From assembly GCA_003450555.1 (NCBI GenBank), contig DMFQ01000044.1:8946-16319 (forward strand): a stretch of DNA of 7,374 nucleotides. The letters run 5' to 3'. The DNA comes from Ktedonobacter sp. GTDB lineage: Bacteria; Chloroflexota; Ktedonobacteria; Ktedonobacterales; Ktedonobacteraceae. This document shows positions 6,749-7,374 of the stretch, in pieces. The position numbers and the translations under genes are program-made. The notes beneath the pieces are model-generated. The model saw only the letters and a program-made list of their open reading frames with translations, was not told the DNA's origin and ran no database searches. The stretch's first letter is position 1; each line of letters opens with the position of its first letter.

Positions 6749-7374
6749 ATGCAGGGACGCCAAGAACCTGGGAACCGTTCTTCCAACCAGTATCCTGACG
6801 ATTTGAATGGCACTGGAAGACACCGGGCCATTCCCCGTCGTCCCCCTCATATGGCCCGCGTTGATCAGCCTCCCGTCAAACAGCGTGTAGCCCGCCCACA
6901 ACGTGAAGCTCCTCGTAAAACAAGTTTCCCGCGGCGGTTGCTCTTCTGGAGTTTTATTTTTGTGGTGGCAGGCGCATTAGCTTGCGGGATAGGCTATGCG
7001 GCAGTTAATTTTTTCGCAGCTACCAACGCCACCGCGGGGGCAGCAGTCACAGCCTCTGATTTTCTTACAGCCCTTTCCAGTCAAAATTATGAGCAGGCAT
7101 ACAATGATCTTGATGCAACGATCACTATCCAGGCAACTTCAGACGATTTCAAGCAACAAGCGCTGACAACCGACCGTTGTTATGGTAAGGTGACAAATTA
7201 TAGCGAAGTACAAGACAGCGCGGTTCAGAATAACCCAAAAAGCTATAGTTATAACTTTACCATTACGCGTAGTAAGCTAGCGAAGCCCTACACATTACAT
7301 ATGACAGTACAGCAAGACAACTACGGTGACTGGAAAATAAGCAGTTACGGCAATAATAATGACTTAGGCCCCGG
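6749..7374 (+). CDS. single-pass membrane protein with small extracytoplasmic domain (3' partial)
   Basis: The frame from ATG 6749 is open to the window edge (208 full codons), so the end of the protein is missing. Residues 1-63 are hydrophilic, rich in proline and arginine (RAIPRRPPH, VARPQREAPRK) and probably disordered in the cytoplasm. Residues 64-88 form one membrane helix (LLFWSFIFVVAGALACGIGYAAVNF), and the arginines before it predict N-in, C-out topology. The following region, from about 99, begins ASDFLTALSSQNYEQAYNDL and continues through YSYNFTITRS and YTLHMTVQQDNYGDWKISSYG. This resembles small NTF2-like or DUF4878-type extracytoplasmic domains, where a helix pair precedes a curved sheet; that assignment is inference. 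The last visible residues are Asn-rich (GNNNDLG). The gene has its own candidate promoter, so it may not belong to the EPS operon. Its function is unknown. Confidence 0.82.
   Translation, partial: MQGRQEPGNRSSNQYPDDLNGTGRHRAIPRRPPHMARVDQPPVKQRVARPQREAPRKTSFPRRLLFWSFIFVVAGALACGIGYAAVNFFAATNATAGAAVTASDFLTALSSQNYEQAYNDLDATITIQATSDDFKQQALTTDRCYGKVTNYSEVQDSAVQNNPKSYSYNFTITRSKLAKPYTLHMTVQQDNYGDWKISSYGNNNDLGP

Overview
The window reads as part of a chromosomal exopolysaccharide (EPS) or cell-wall polysaccharide locus. All recognisable genes lie on the + strand and are densely packed. GC content looks moderate. Most starts have a purine-rich Shine-Dalgarno (SD) sequence, and GTG starts are used twice. 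The protein types and their order (MBL hydrolase, GT4, polyprenyl glycosylphosphotransferase ending in GAY, WbaZ-like GT4, short Wzz-like protein plus separate CpsD-like protein) suggest a Chloroflexota bacterium, perhaps of the Ktedonobacteria. That placement rests on the style of the proteins and not on any search, so it is tentative. The split membrane adaptor and ATPase pair is the arrangement usual in Gram-positive (monoderm) bacteria.

Layout: 1-125 may hold the tail of an upstream gene. 116-1027 encodes an MBL-fold metallo-hydrolase that has no evident link to polysaccharide synthesis. 1089-2285, 2292-3905 and 3909-5042 form a tight block of a GT4 glycosyltransferase, the membrane phosphoglycosyltransferase that starts the lipid-linked repeat unit, and a second GT4 glycosyltransferase. 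A 110-nt gap (5043-5152) with a small AU-rich hairpin follows. 5153-5968 encodes a two-transmembrane Wzz/CapA-like chain-length protein, and 6000-6674 its CpsD/CapB-like partner. From 6749 a gene with a near-ideal SD runs off the right end; it encodes a single-pass membrane protein with a proline/arginine-rich cytoplasmic head and a small extracytoplasmic domain. A good sigma70-type promoter (TTGTTA, 17 nt, TATAAT) sits in front of it.

How the genes work together (inference from families): the phosphoglycosyltransferase loads the first sugar-phosphate onto undecaprenyl phosphate. The two GT4 enzymes extend the repeat unit on the cytoplasmic face. Flippase and polymerase genes (Wzx/Wzy) are not in the window and should lie nearby. 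The Wzz-like protein would set chain length. Its usual partner is a bacterial tyrosine kinase, but here that protein has lost the Walker A lysine (GQAT replaces GKST) and the Walker B aspartate (FNCSP replaces the usual hDTPP), while Walker A' (VDAD) is intact. It also lacks a C-terminal tyrosine cluster. It is therefore most likely a pseudokinase, and this is the most interesting point in the window. I saw no tRNA, rRNA, insertion sequence, CRISPR array or phage element.
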